A stretch of 64,000 nucleotides of DNA from Streptomyces sp. NBC_01217 (GCF_035994185.1 NZ_CP108538.1:248001-312000); one strand, 5' to 3'. Counted from the stretch's first letter, positions 19,604 through 29,139 are shown. Notes: generated from the letters alone by a model not told the origin. Numbers and translations: made by a program.

Positions 19604-20623
19604 TCAGCGGCCCACGCCGGCCACAGTGGCCTCGTACGTGATGATCTCGGTGCCGTTGCCCTCGTCACCATTGTCCGGCGCGACGGTGAGCGTCAGGTGG
19701 TCGCCGTTGGCGGTGAGCTTCATCGGGTTGCGCGTGGCGACATGACCCGCGGAGGACCACTGCTGGAAGGGCACCTCGTGGGTGACCAGGTGGCTGCGCA
19801 CGTCGATCAGTGCCAGACCACCCAGCTCGTAGGTAGCGGAGGAGCCTCCGGCCGGGTTGGTCTGGGGCAGGTTGGTCACACCGCCGCACAGCATCTGTCC
19901 CGGGGCCGCGTGCTGGCAGTCCTGGTAGTCCACGAAGTACTGGCTGTTGGTCCAGTCGGAGATCTTTCGCCCTCGGAGGTCCCACTCGTAGAAGTGCCGG
20001 GAGCCCCAGGAGTTGCCGATGAGGTGACCGGTGGCGGGGTCGCGGACGATGCCGCCGATGTGGTCCTTGAACTCGAACTGCTTGTGGACGGCCATCGACT
20101 TCGCGTCGATCCGGTACATGATGGTGCTGCTGTTGGGGCGGTACTGGGCGACCGATACCCACACCGACGTCCCGTCGAATTCGAGGCCGCCCGGGTGGTA
20201 CATGTCGCCCTCACCGAGGACGATGTCGCGTTGCAGGTTGCCCTGCTTGTCCATGACAAAGACATGCCCGACGCCCTTGCCCGGAGTCCGGTCGTAGCCG
20301 TCCCGCGGGGCCGGGTACTTGACTGTCGGCTCCAGGATCTCCACCGAGGAAAGGAAGATGTGGTCGCGCGTGATGGCGATGCCCTCGGTGTGGTAGGTCG
20401 GGAACTTCAGCGACAGTCTGCTGGTGACCTTCCAGGCGGTGTCGCGGGTGACCGCGTTGAAGTTGCGCACCAGATCGTTGGAGGGCTGGTGCCGGGCGGC
20501 GACGGCCCGGGCGCCCTCGGTATCGTTGCCGGGACCGGCAGCCACAGCGGCGGCCGTGCCGCCGATGAGCAGTGCCAGGGACAGTGCCGCGGTGAGTATC
20601 CGCTGTTTTGCTGGGACCCGCAT
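19604..20623 (-). CDS. Secreted DUF6454-like protein
   Basis: A 339-residue protein with a Sec signal peptide (basic MRVPAKQR, hydrophobic core LTAALSLALLIGGTAAAV, cleavage near AAG). The mature part has repeated beta-propeller-like motifs such as HTEGIAITRDHIFLSS, GHVFVMDKQGNL and HPGGLEFDGTSVWVSVAQY. This matches actinobacterial proteins filed as DUF6454, whose role is not known. GAGGT lies seven bases before the ATG. Three copies of a GGTAC core lie in the 65 bases upstream and may be regulatory. Neighbours give no functional hint. Confidence 0.7.
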   Translation of the reverse strand: MRVPAKQRILTAALSLALLIGGTAAAVAAGPGNDTEGARAVAARHQPSNDLVRNFNAVTRDTAWKVTSRLSLKFPTYHTEGIAITRDHIFLSSVEILEPTVKYPAPRDGYDRTPGKGVGHVFVMDKQGNLQRDIVLGEGDMYHPGGLEFDGTSVWVSVAQYRPNSSTIMYRIDAKSMAVHKQFEFKDHIGGIVRDPATGHLIGNSWGSRHFYEWDLRGRKISDWTNSQYFVDYQDCQHAAPGQMLCGGVTNLPQTNPAGGSSATYELGGLALIDVRSHLVTHEVPFQQWSSAGHVATRNPMKLTANGDHLTLTVAPDNGDEGNGTEIITYEATVAGVGR

Positions 20624-20968
20624 GGGTGGTACCTCGTAGTAGTGGTTGGTACGGAATCACCCACGCTAGGTACCGCAGGTGACTCGCAGATGGCCGTCCC
20701 CGGACGGCCAGGGGCTCCGTGGCTGGACAGAGCGTGTCCCATCCGCCTGTCGAGACATTCGACAGGAGCTTCGGGGCCTCCCGTACCAACAGTCACCACT
20801 GGCATCCAGGCCGCCGGTCGACGGGCGCCGCGTCGAGGTGATGGCGGCTGGCTTCTTCCGCATCGTCGTCGACGGGCTGGCCGGCGTGAGTTCCTTCGGG
20901 GCGACGCAGGCCTGTAGGACCACGTCCGCCTCCTTCAGGAGGCGACGGGCCTCGAGTCCACAGCATGA
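20624..20968. other. Unassigned stretch upstream of the DUF6454 gene
   Basis: No supported gene. A minus-strand frame (GLEARRLLKEADVVLQAC, about 20900-20955) has protein-like composition but no start or family match. It may be the remnant of a gene lost with the pirin 3' end. Confidence 0.35.
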
Positions 20969-21810
20969 TCAAAACAGAACCCTCACAGGAACTGCACCCA
21001 TCTCGGACCGACGGTTCATCACGAAGGGGCCGCCGAAGGCCACCGGCTCGCTGATGGGCGTACCGCTGTAGATCATGACCTTGGTCAGCGCGTTGCCGTC
21101 GGAGGTTGCCAGGGTCAGGTTGCTGTCGCCAGCGGCCTCCACCACCGGATCGGACCAGGCGGTCTGCCCGGCGTGAACGTCCCGGCCGGCCACCGCAACT
21201 CGGCCAGACAGAACGTACACGAAGGCCCGGTGTCGGGCGGGCAGCGTGTAGGCGAGAGTAGTCGTCGGCTCGAGGACTGCCGTCACGCCTTGCACGTCCA
21301 CGTGGTTGAGCGCCGGGCCGCGGACCCCCTCAACCGTACCGGAGACGACGTCGAGGATGGCGCCGGACCGGGTCACACACGGCGTGCCGACAAGGTCAGG
21401 TCCTGGTATCGGGTCTCGGTCAGCTTCCGGTCAGCGGGCAGGTTGAGCCACAGTTGAAGGGTGTGGGCGTGCTCATTCCGGTAGGCCAGTTCGCGGTGAA
21501 TGATGCCGCGCTCGGCGGTCATCCACTGCACGTCTCCGGCCTCCAGCGCGCCCACGTTGCCATGGTTGTCGCCGTGCTCGAGCACTCCATTGACGACGGT
21601 GGTCACCGTCTCCACGCCGCGGTGCGGGTGCCACTCGAAGCCCCGCGAGCTGAACCAGTCCTCGGCCAGCAGGAGGAAGGGATCCGTGAGTGCGGGGTTC
21701 TGCGGGTCGAAGACCAGTGCCTTGTTATCAACCTGGGCGTCGGGGCCGAGTTCCAGCTTGGTCGTGACCCGGGCCACCGTGCGTGCCAAGGCGATGAAGG
21801 GGGTGCCCAC
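20969..21810 (-). pseudogene. Pirin-family gene, frameshifted and 3'-truncated
   Basis: The first frame (21810-21373) encodes a pirin N-terminus with the metal-binding HPHRGVETVT and a cupin core (GDVQWMTAERGIIHRE). After RYQDLT the frame changes and ends. The second frame (from about 21400 down to 20969) continues as GAILDVVSGTVEG and ends with a pirin-like SEPVAFGGPFVMN. After that the sequence departs from the family (RRSEMGAVP) and stops, so about 20 C-terminal residues seem lost. A one-base change near 21400 explains the break. An IS110 element lies immediately upstream. Confidence 0.72.
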
Positions 21811-21828
21811 AGATGCCCCTATGGTCTG

Positions 21829-22917
21829 TCAACCTCGGTGCATCGCTGCTCCGGGCAGTGGTGAGGCGCTGGTACATCGGAAGAGTTCACGGGCCACGTA
21901 GCGTTTGAGGCAACGGATGACTTCGCGTTTGGTTTTGCCTTCGGCTGTGCGCCGCTCCAGGTAGGCCTGAGTGCGTTCGTCCCAGCGCAGGCGTGTGAGC
22001 ACGATGCGGTGAAGGGCAGCGTTGGCCTGCCGGTTGCCGCCACGGTTCAGACGCCGGTGCTTGCTCTTCCCAAAAGAGTGCTCAACGGGACTGACACCGC
22101 ACAGAGCGGCGAAGGAGGCGTCGCTGTCGAGACGATCGTGGTTCTCGCCGGCGGCGACCAGGAGGGCCGCGGCGCTGTCGGGTCCCACGCCCTGGATGTC
22201 TAGGAGCGCGGGGTTGTGCTCCTTGACCGCGGTGGTGATGCGCTTGGTGCGGACACCGACTTCGTCGGACAGCTGCTTGATGCGGACCGCAAGTAGGTGG
22301 AGTGCCTGGTGGACGGCACTGGTCTCCGGATCGAGTCGAGCACACGCGCTGAAGAGCGCGACGTTGCCTAACCGCGCCAGGGATTCACGCAGTTCCGGGT
22401 CGGCGCTCACCAGGATCGCCTTGAGCTGGTTGATCGCCTGGGTGCGGGCCCTGACAGCGGAGTCCTTGACGGTCTTGGACACCCGAAGGTCCTCCACCGT
22501 CCCGCCGGTGTGCTTCGGCCTGGCGGTGGCTCGCCCTCCAAGCACAGCACGGGCAGCGGCCTCCGCGTCAGCCTCGTCGCTCTTGCCCGACCGGCGGCGG
22601 GCGGCACGGTCCGGCCGGTTCACCTCGATCACTTGAAGGTTCTGGGCGAGCAGGTACCGACACAGGGCCGCACCGTAGGAGCCCGTTCCTTCCACGCCCG
22701 CGTGACGTAGATCGCCGAAGGAGTGGGCCCACTCCAGCATCTCCCGATAGCCTGCTGCGGTGGCCTGGAACGGGCATGCCCCCAACCGGGCGCCCAGCTT
22801 GGTCACGACCGCAGCAACGTGCACGTCCTTGTGAGTGTCGACACCCAGGACGATCTCATAGCGCTCCGTGGGGGTCTCTTGGGTGCTTCGTGTCGGAAAG
22901 GTGCTCGTAGCTGTCAT
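21829..22917 (-). CDS. IS110-family transposase, apparently intact
   Basis: A 362-residue transposase. The first catalytic Asp is present in VLGVDTHKDVHVAAV (about residue 27), followed by VEGTGSYGAALCRYL, then SDEADAEAAARAVL. The C-terminal transposase-20 domain has LLDIQGVGPDSAAALLVA and RRLNRGGNRQANAALHRIV. The ATG at 22917 has GGGAGAG directly upstream and is preferred to an upstream in-frame start at 22947. It differs clearly from the truncated IS110-type sequence at 6002-7018. IS110 elements lack terminal inverted repeats, so the ends were not placed. Confidence 0.88.
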   Translation of the reverse strand: MTATSTFPTRSTQETPTERYEIVLGVDTHKDVHVAAVVTKLGARLGACPFQATAAGYREMLEWAHSFGDLRHAGVEGTGSYGAALCRYLLAQNLQVIEVNRPDRAARRRSGKSDEADAEAAARAVLGGRATARPKHTGGTVEDLRVSKTVKDSAVRARTQAINQLKAILVSADPELRESLARLGNVALFSACARLDPETSAVHQALHLLAVRIKQLSDEVGVRTKRITTAVKEHNPALLDIQGVGPDSAAALLVAAGENHDRLDSDASFAALCGVSPVEHSFGKSKHRRLNRGGNRQANAALHRIVLTRLRWDERTQAYLERRTAEGKTKREVIRCLKRYVARELFRCTSASPLPGAAMHRG

Positions 22918-23095
22918 GTCTCTCCCGAGCGGACCGAGGAATGACACCGGGCCGAACGGACGGTCAAGACTGTGACGGTGCTGGCCGCGAAGCCCCTATC
23001 GGGACACACCCGTCGACCCGGCGTCGGCGGACTCCCGCCCGGGACCGCGGCCGACAGATCAATACTCCGGACACAATGGTCAGTCCCAGACCGGG

Positions 23096-23354
23096 TCAGA
23101 CCACGGTCCCGAACGAGGTGGCCCCATTCTCACAGTCCCAGACCAGCCGGTAGCCGATCTCGGGGAACAGGCACATCGCCAGGAAAAAAATAGATGCCGA
23201 CCCGCGAGGGCAGATCACGCAGCCGCCGCTGCACAGTCCTGGTCTCGGACAAAATCGCGTCGACCAGCTCGAATGGCACGATCGGTGTCAGCTCCCCCAG
23301 GTGACCGGGAGCGAGCCGGCCCGCGGCCACAGTCACCGTACGGGTGATGGCCAT
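23096..23354 (-). pseudogene. IS4-family transposase, N-terminal fragment with frameshift
   Basis: From ATG 23354 the minus strand reads ITRTVTVAAGRLAPGHLGE, then FELVDAILSETRTVQRRLR and LPSRVGIYF, the typical start of Streptomyces IS4-type transposases. At a run of seven T (about 23185-23191) the frame shifts. The shifted frame continues LAMCLFPEIGYRLVWD and stops at 23096. The rest of the enzyme is missing. The nearby IS110 may have removed it. Confidence 0.72.
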
Positions 23355-23383
23355 CAACACCGGTGGCGGGACACAATGAACAG

Positions 23384-23447
23384 GCAACGGAGCTCCTTGC
23401 GGGACAAGCTGTCTTGGACGACTGCCTGTACCAACGAGCTCCGTTGC
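23384..23447. repeat. Perfect 12-bp inverted repeat, 40-bp spacing
   Basis: gcaacggagctc (23384-23395) and gagctccgttgc (23436-23447) are exact reverse complements. They lie just upstream of the IS4-type fragment and may be part of that element's end or of a transcript hairpin that blocks read-through into the transposase. Confidence 0.6.
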
Positions 23448-23544
23448 TCCACGTCGAAAACCCGTCAACTCCCCTTGCGTGCCCAGCGGAAACGCCAACT
23501 ACCCGGCCTTGGGGGAACTTCAGTTCCAACGCGCTCCCGCGTGC

Positions 23545-24801
23545 TCAGTGTGCGGAGGTGGCCGGTGAGGCCAGTTCGAGTTCGTTGATGGTGGTGAAGT
23601 CGTAGGCGGTCTCGGCGTGGACGACCTGGTCGAGGCCGGTGACTTCGTGGTCGCGGGCGACTCGGAAGCCGACGGTGGCATCGATGGCCTTGGCCAGCAG
23701 CCAGGACATCACCAGGGAGTAGGCGGCCACCGCGAAGGCGCCGATGGCCTGCTTGCCCAGCTGCCCGAAGCCCGCGCCTGCGACGAGCCCGTCGGTGGTG
23801 TCGAAGACGCCGATCAGGAGCGTGCCGACGAGGCCGCCGACGGCGTGGACGCCGACCACGTCGAGGGAGTCGTCGTAGCCGAAGCGGTCCTTCAGGCCCA
23901 CGGCCCAGGCGCAGACGACGCCGGCGATCACGCCGATGGCGATGGCGCCCCAGGTGTTGACCGCGGCGCAGGCCGGGGTGATGGCGACCAGGCCGGCGAC
24001 GGCGCCGGAGGCGGCGCCCAGTGAGGTGAAGGCGCCGTGGCGGAGGCGTTCCCAGGCGAGCCAGCCCATCATGGCCGCGCCGGTGGCGACCTGGGTGTTG
24101 AGGAAGGCGATGCTGGCGGTGCCGTTGGCGGCCAGGGCGGAGCCGGCGTTGAAGCCGAACCAGCCGAACCACAGCAGCCCGGAGCCGAGCATCACCAGCG
24201 GCAGGCTGTGCGGGCGCATCGGTTCCTTCTTGAACCCGACGCGCTTGCCCAGGACGAAGAGGGCGCCGAGGGCGGCCATGCCGGCGTTGATGTGTACGGC
24301 GGTGCCGCCGGCGAAGTCCTTGACGCCGAGCTTGAAGATCCAGCCGTCGGCCTGCCACACCCAGTGAGCGACGGGGAAGTACACCAAGGTCACCCAGAGC
24401 GCGATGAACAGCATCCACGCGCCGAACTTGGCGCGGTCGGCGATGGCTCCGCTGATGAGGGCCGGGGTGATCACGGCGAACATCAGCTGGAAGGCAGCGA
24501 AGGCGAACACCGGGATGGTGCCGGTCAGGGTGGTGCCCGTGATGCCCTTCATGCCCGCGACGCCCAGGTCGCCGACCAGGCCGGCGCCCGCGTCATCGCC
24601 GAAGGCGAGCGAGTAGCCGTAGGCAACCCACAGCACGCTGACGATGCCCAGACTGATGAAGCTCATCAGCAGCATGTTCAGCACGCTCTTGACCCGGACC
24701 ATTCCTCCGTAGAAGAACGCCAGGGCCGGGGTCATCAGCATGACCAGCGCCGCGCTGATGAGGACGAACGAGGTGTCCCCCGCGTCGAAGCCCTTCGGCA
24801 T
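23545..24801 (-). CDS. amt: Ammonium transporter
   Basis: A 418-residue Amt/MEP/Rh channel with eleven predicted membrane spans, starting MPKGFDAGDTSFVLISAALV. The two pore His residues are visible in GGTAVHINAGMAALG and VVGVHAVGGLVG. The signature FGWFGFNAGSA is present near residue 220. A GGAGAGA ribosome site precedes the ATG. It lies 124 bases downstream of glnII on the same strand, and amt-glnII could share a transcript. PII-type control is expected but no glnK or glnD is in view. Confidence 0.95.
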   Translation of the reverse strand: MPKGFDAGDTSFVLISAALVMLMTPALAFFYGGMVRVKSVLNMLLMSFISLGIVSVLWVAYGYSLAFGDDAGAGLVGDLGVAGMKGITGTTLTGTIPVFAFAAFQLMFAVITPALISGAIADRAKFGAWMLFIALWVTLVYFPVAHWVWQADGWIFKLGVKDFAGGTAVHINAGMAALGALFVLGKRVGFKKEPMRPHSLPLVMLGSGLLWFGWFGFNAGSALAANGTASIAFLNTQVATGAAMMGWLAWERLRHGAFTSLGAASGAVAGLVAITPACAAVNTWGAIAIGVIAGVVCAWAVGLKDRFGYDDSLDVVGVHAVGGLVGTLLIGVFDTTDGLVAGAGFGQLGKQAIGAFAVAAYSLVMSWLLAKAIDATVGFRVARDHEVTGLDQVVHAETAYDFTTINELELASPATSAH

Positions 24802-24925
24802 CGAACTCTCTCCAAATCTGTGAAATGCCGCTGCCGGGCAGCGGGGTTGATCGGGTGCGGTTCACCGGGGGCGGACCGGTGCGCCCGTTGTGGAGTCGGG
24901 CGCACCGGTCCGTTGCGGCCGGTCC

Positions 24926-25945
24926 TCAGACGAGGTCGGCCTTCTCCAGGGCGGTGCAGCAGGTGTCGACGATCAGGCGGGTGACGGTGTAGGGGTCGAC
25001 GTTGGCGTTGGGGCGCCGGTCCTCGATGTAGCCCTTCTTGTCGACCTCGACCTGCCACGGGATGCGCACGGAGGCACCGCGGTTGGAGACGCCGTAGCTG
25101 TACTCGCTCCACGGGGCGGTCTCGTGGGCGCCGGTGAGGCGGGCCTCGACGCCGACGCCGTAGTTGCGGATGTGTTCCAGCGGCTTGTCGTCGCGGCCCA
25201 GGGACTCGGCCGCCTCGATGATCGCGTCGTAGCCCTCGCGCATGGCCTTGGTGGAGAAGTTGGTGTGCGCGCCGGCCCCGTTCCAGTCGCCCTTGGCGGG
25301 CTTGGGGTCGAGGGTGGCGGAGATGCCGAAGTCCTCGGCGGTGCGGTAGAGCAGCCAGCGGGCGACCCACAGCTGGTCGGAGACCTCCAGCGGGGACAGC
25401 GGGCCGACCTGAAACTCCCACTGGCCAGGCATGACCTCGGCGTTGATGCCGGAGATGCCCAGGCCCGCCTTCAGACAGTTGTCCAGGTGGGCTTCGACGA
25501 TGTCACGGCCGAAGATCTCGTCCGCGCCGACACCGCAGTAGTAGCCGCCCTGCGCGGCCGGGAAGCCGCCCTCGGGGAACCCGAGCGGGCGGTGGCCGTC
25601 GAAGAAGGTGTACTCCTGCTCGATGCCGAACAGGGACTCCTGGCCGGCGAACCGCTCGGCGACCGGGCGCAGCACGGCACGGGTGTTGGACTCGTGCGGC
25701 GTGCCGTCGATGTTGAACACCTCGCACAGCACGAGGACGTCGTCGCCGCCGCGGATCGGGTCCGGGTAGGTGGCGACCGGCTTGAGCACGCGGTCCGAGC
25801 TGTGGCCCTCGGCCTGGTTGGTGCTGGAGCCATCGAAGCCCCACACACCGGGCTCCGCACCGTCGGCGAGGATCTTGGTCTTCGAGCGCAGCTTGGCGGT
25901 CGGCTCGGTACCGTCGATCCAGATATACTCGGCCTTGTAAACCAC
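24926..25945 (-). CDS. glnII: Glutamine synthetase, type II (GlnII)
   Basis: A 339-residue eukaryotic-type glutamine synthetase, which condenses glutamate and ammonia using ATP. Blocks include GFDGSSTNQAEG, ESLFGIEQEYTFFD, GQWEFQVGP and the ATP-binding GDWNGAGAHTNFSTK; ARLTGAHETAPW follows. Type II lacks the adenylylation Tyr loop of type I. The GTG start at 25945 has AAGGAG eight bases upstream. Streptomyces carries both GS types. Its grouping with an ammonium channel and a glutaminase makes a local glutamine cycle. Confidence 0.95.
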   Translation of the reverse strand: MVYKAEYIWIDGTEPTAKLRSKTKILADGAEPGVWGFDGSSTNQAEGHSSDRVLKPVATYPDPIRGGDDVLVLCEVFNIDGTPHESNTRAVLRPVAERFAGQESLFGIEQEYTFFDGHRPLGFPEGGFPAAQGGYYCGVGADEIFGRDIVEAHLDNCLKAGLGISGINAEVMPGQWEFQVGPLSPLEVSDQLWVARWLLYRTAEDFGISATLDPKPAKGDWNGAGAHTNFSTKAMREGYDAIIEAAESLGRDDKPLEHIRNYGVGVEARLTGAHETAPWSEYSYGVSNRGASVRIPWQVEVDKKGYIEDRRPNANVDPYTVTRLIVDTCCTALEKADLV

Positions 25946-26036
25946 TTGTCTTACTCCTTCGGATGGCCTGCCGCCTTGACGGGCAGGACGTTTCTTGGTG
26001 TGAGGAACATGTGCCGCGGTGAACGCTGATGGCGAG

Positions 26037-27686
26037 CTAGCCCACGATGGTCGGTACGGGCAGCAGGAGCTCAGCCACACGGTCGTGGCCGCCACGCCCT
26101 GCGTCAGAGTGCGCGGTGCCGCCCCAGCGATCCTTGATCCCCGGGTCGGCGCCCTGGTCCAGGAGGTACTGGACGACCTCCAAGTGACCCTCGGAGGCGG
26201 CCAGGTGGAGCGCCGTCCGCTTGTCGTAGTCCGTGGAGTTCGGGTCCTTCCCCGTCGCCAGCGCGATCCGGACCTCGTCCAGGTCACCCTGGCTGGCGGC
26301 CCACAGCAGGCGCATCGTGGAGGTGATCTCCTCCTCGTTCTTGCCCCGCCGCGGATCACGCTTGCCGGACACCTCACCGGCGGCAAAAGACTCGTAGACA
26401 TGGAAGTTGAAGCGCCCGACCAGTTCCTTGCAGAACGCCACACCCCGCACCGAGTTGCCCAGCGCGTCCAGACGCGGGGACCACACGCACACGCCCATGA
26501 CCCCCGGGACGACGATCATCAGCCCTCCGGACACACCGCTCTTCGCCGGCAGCCCGATGGTGAAGGCGAACTCGCCGGAGTAGTCGTACATCCCGCACGA
26601 AGACATCAGCGATAGACACTTGCGCACCGTGTCGGCGGAGAAGATCCGCTCCCCGGTCAGCGGGTTGACCCCGCCGTTGGCCAGGGACGCCGCCACCACC
26701 GACAGCGACCGGGCGTCGACCTCGATCGAACAGCACTGGAAGTAGAACTCCAGGGTCTCCACCAGATCGGTGCCCTCCGGGAAGGAACCGTGCTCCCGCA
26801 TGAAGTAACCCAGCGCGAAGTTCCGGTCCGCGGTGCGACGTTCGGAGAGATAGACGGCGTTGTTGAAGCCGACCGTGCCTCCGCCGGACAGCCTGCGCCA
26901 GGTCTCGGCGACGTAGTCGAAACGGTCGGCCGTGTCCTGCTTCGGACGGATCAGCGAGCACGACATGATGGCCCCCGAGTTGATCATCGGGTTGTGCGGC
27001 AGGCCGTCACTGTTCAGCGTGAGCTCGTTGAAACCACGGCCACTGGGCTCTCGGCCCACATGCCGGTGTACCATCTCGGCGCCGTGCTCCTCCAGCGTCA
27101 GGCAGTAGTTGATCGGCTTGCACACCGACTGCACACAAAAGAGGGTGTCCGCGTCACCGACCGCGAACCGCTGCCCGTCGACCGTGCACAGCGCGATCCC
27201 GAACTTCTCCGGATCCACACGACCGAGTTGCGGAATGTAGTCCGCGACATGCCCACCGTCCACACGCCGGAGACTCTCAAAGATCCCGGATATCTCGGTC
27301 TGGAACGCACCGAAGTCCGGAATGACGAAGTCCCCCTTGATGGACTTCGCAACGACACCGCCACCCATCTTGCACAGGCCGATGAACCGGTCCAGGTCAA
27401 TCCTGGACCGACCCTCAATGTCGACACCCCGGCGCAGCGCCGCCCATACCTCCGTGACCCGCGGATCGGTCTCCGAAACACCGGACTCCCGAAGCCGGGC
27501 AGCCAGCTCGGAAGCGGCGATCCGGCCGTCCTCACCGACACCGAACGACGTGAACAGCTTGCGGTAGTACCCGGTGCCGAAATCGACCTCCCCGATCTCC
27601 GCGCCGGGCTCCTGGGCCTGTGCGCCATCGACGTGACGCAGCCGGGACCCAGCTTTCTTGGTCGTAGGCATAACAAGAATTCCCAT
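26037..27686 (-). CDS. glsA: Glutaminase A with EF-hand-like N-terminus and C-terminal ankyrin repeats
   Basis: A 549-residue enzyme hydrolysing glutamine to glutamate and ammonia. The N-terminal 115 residues resemble an EF-hand-like helical segment (FGVGEDGRIAASELAARL, then DIEGRSRIDLDRF). The serine-dependent core has the S-x-x-K motif SVCK at about 187-190, NPMINSGAI, and GLPAKSGVSGG. The C-terminal 80 residues form ankyrin repeats (RTALHLAASEGHLEVVQYLLDQ). This is the layout of animal kidney-type glutaminase, not the short bacterial form. ATG 27686 or 27671 may be the start; GGGA is nine bases before the latter. Confidence 0.92.
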   Translation of the reverse strand: MGILVMPTTKKAGSRLRHVDGAQAQEPGAEIGEVDFGTGYYRKLFTSFGVGEDGRIAASELAARLRESGVSETDPRVTEVWAALRRGVDIEGRSRIDLDRFIGLCKMGGGVVAKSIKGDFVIPDFGAFQTEISGIFESLRRVDGGHVADYIPQLGRVDPEKFGIALCTVDGQRFAVGDADTLFCVQSVCKPINYCLTLEEHGAEMVHRHVGREPSGRGFNELTLNSDGLPHNPMINSGAIMSCSLIRPKQDTADRFDYVAETWRRLSGGGTVGFNNAVYLSERRTADRNFALGYFMREHGSFPEGTDLVETLEFYFQCCSIEVDARSLSVVAASLANGGVNPLTGERIFSADTVRKCLSLMSSCGMYDYSGEFAFTIGLPAKSGVSGGLMIVVPGVMGVCVWSPRLDALGNSVRGVAFCKELVGRFNFHVYESFAAGEVSGKRDPRRGKNEEEITSTMRLLWAASQGDLDEVRIALATGKDPNSTDYDKRTALHLAASEGHLEVVQYLLDQGADPGIKDRWGGTAHSDAGRGGHDRVAELLLPVPTIVG

Positions 27687-28053
27687 TTTCCCTGGGCGAA
27701 AAGAGTAGCGACAGCGTGGTCTCAGGCGTCATGGACTGCGACGCAGCAGCCCCGACAACGATGTCAAGTCACGGTGCCGACCCGCTTCCACACCTCGACG
27801 GCGCGGCATCATGAGCCAGCGGGCGATCATTTCGGCGGACCGGCGCACTGCAATCATCTTCGGTGCCAACCTTGACTTGTTCGGGTCGACCAGTCGTGAA
27901 GTGCGGTCATCGGTTGGGTTACTCCATTTTTCACACTGTTCATTCAACATTGCGTTGCCATGAACTACGTATCGATCGATACGCGATGCGCGAGAGCGAT
28001 TTGACTCACGCCGACGGTACGACCAGCCTGCTGACCATGCCGCGCGAAGATCA
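27687..28053. other. Gap upstream of the glutaminase gene
   Basis: No supported gene in 367 bases. The stretch 27890-28000 is unusually A/T-rich for this window and probably carries the glutaminase promoter. A frame reading KMIAVRRSAEMIARWLMM on the minus strand looks protein-like but is too short to assign. Confidence 0.4.
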
Positions 28054-28407
28054 TCACCAGCATATCAGCAATTTACGTGCGTGGGCACGCACGTAGAGGG
28101 CAACCAGCACACGGCGGTATAGCGGCTGCAGTTCTTCCTGATAGTCGCGGACCGCGTCGCGCAGCCGGTCCGCATCCCACACCGAGCCGTTGAGCAGCCA
28201 CTGCATCCGATCCGCAGTCACATGCCCAGCCCGCTCGGCGAGCGTCCAGCCGTTCTTCGCCGGCAGCTCCGCCAGCAGCCCCTCGATGAACTGCGCGAAA
28301 ACCACCCGCGGCTCCGGCCGGTTGAACAAGTGCCCCAACGAACCGGTCAACACCGACAGTTCGGCGTCCCACTCGGCTATCTGCTCAGCCGTCACATCCA
28401 GCAGCAT
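28054..28407 (-). pseudogene. IS701-family transposase, N-terminal fragment
   Basis: The frame begins LLDVTAEQIAEWDAELSVL and continues LAELPAKNGWTLAERAGH, then MQWLLNGSVWDADRLRDAV, the conserved start of IS701-type transposases. After YQEELQPLYRRV homology ends and the frame stops, so only about the first quarter remains. The catalytic region is missing. Confidence 0.7.
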
Positions 28408-28469
28408 GCCCGGTCAACGACGCCACCGGGAGTCCGTCACAAGATCTCCGGCTGTAGTACACGTATCGC

Positions 28470-28869
28470 CGTGGCAGGGGCTCGGCCCAGGTGATCCCCG
28501 AGCGGCCCTGCTCTTTCGTGGCCGGCCAGGAGCAGGGGCGGCCCTCGTGGACCGCCATGCTGGACGCAGTCCGGCTGTGTCCCCGGGACGACGCGATCGC
28601 CGTCACCGCCGCCCCGATCCGGGAAACGTTCCAGCGGCTGTATGTGGCGGGCCAGTGGCAGATCGGAGATCCGCCCGTCCTGGTCGTCGCCGATGCCGGC
28701 TACGACGTGACCCGCCTGCCTCTCCTGCTGACCGACCTGCCCGTCGAGATGCTGGGTCGGAAGCGGTCCGACCGCGTCCTGTACTTCCCACCCCAGCCGC
28801 AGCCGCCGGGCAAGGTCGGCCGCAAGCCCAAGCGCGGGACGAGCACCGGGCGAAGCCGGCCGGAACTCG
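28470..28869 (+). pseudogene. IS701-type (NF041680-like) transposase, internal fragment
   Basis: The plus strand encodes SWTAMLDAVRLCPRDDA, LVVADAGYDVTRLPLLL and DLPVEMLGRKRSDRVLYFP followed by GRKPKRG, matching the middle of a second transposase type related to IS701. Both ends are missing, and it is inverted relative to the preceding fragment. Together they mark a rearrangement point. Confidence 0.65.
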
Positions 28870-29139
28870 CGTTTGTGGACCACGGCGGACCTGGCGGCCA
28901 GTCTCGCACGCCACCCGCATGCCGCGGTCCGCCGCGCGGTGGCGGCCAACGAGGCGACACCACCGCAGGGCCTGGCCATGCTGATCACCGGGGAGGGGCT
29001 TCCCGAGGTCAGCCTGTGGGCGAGGCTGTACACACTCGCCACGGCTGTCGGTATCGAAGAGTTCGCGGAGTCGCGCGAGCGGCAGTTGGCGATGGCCTGG
29101 GCAAGAGGGCGGGCCCAGGCCAGGTCGTGGTCCATGTAA
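28870..29139 (+). pseudogene. Possible leucine-rich-repeat-variant protein fragment
   Basis: About 88 codons, starting LWTTADLAASLARHPHAAV and RRAVAANEATPP, which resembles the helical repeat of LRV/HEAT-like proteins (LA-hP-x-VR-x-AVA-x-N-x-TPP). No proper start is seen and the upstream part is replaced by the transposase fragment. The second half (LWARLYTLATAVGIEEF) is not recognised. Confidence 0.35.

Noticed and set aside
25946..27960. GlnR boxes upstream of glnII or glsA
   Set aside because: CTCAC-N5-GAAAC upstream of glnII has 5-base rather than 6-base spacing, and GTAAC upstream of glsA lacks a good GAAAC partner. Too weak to annotate.
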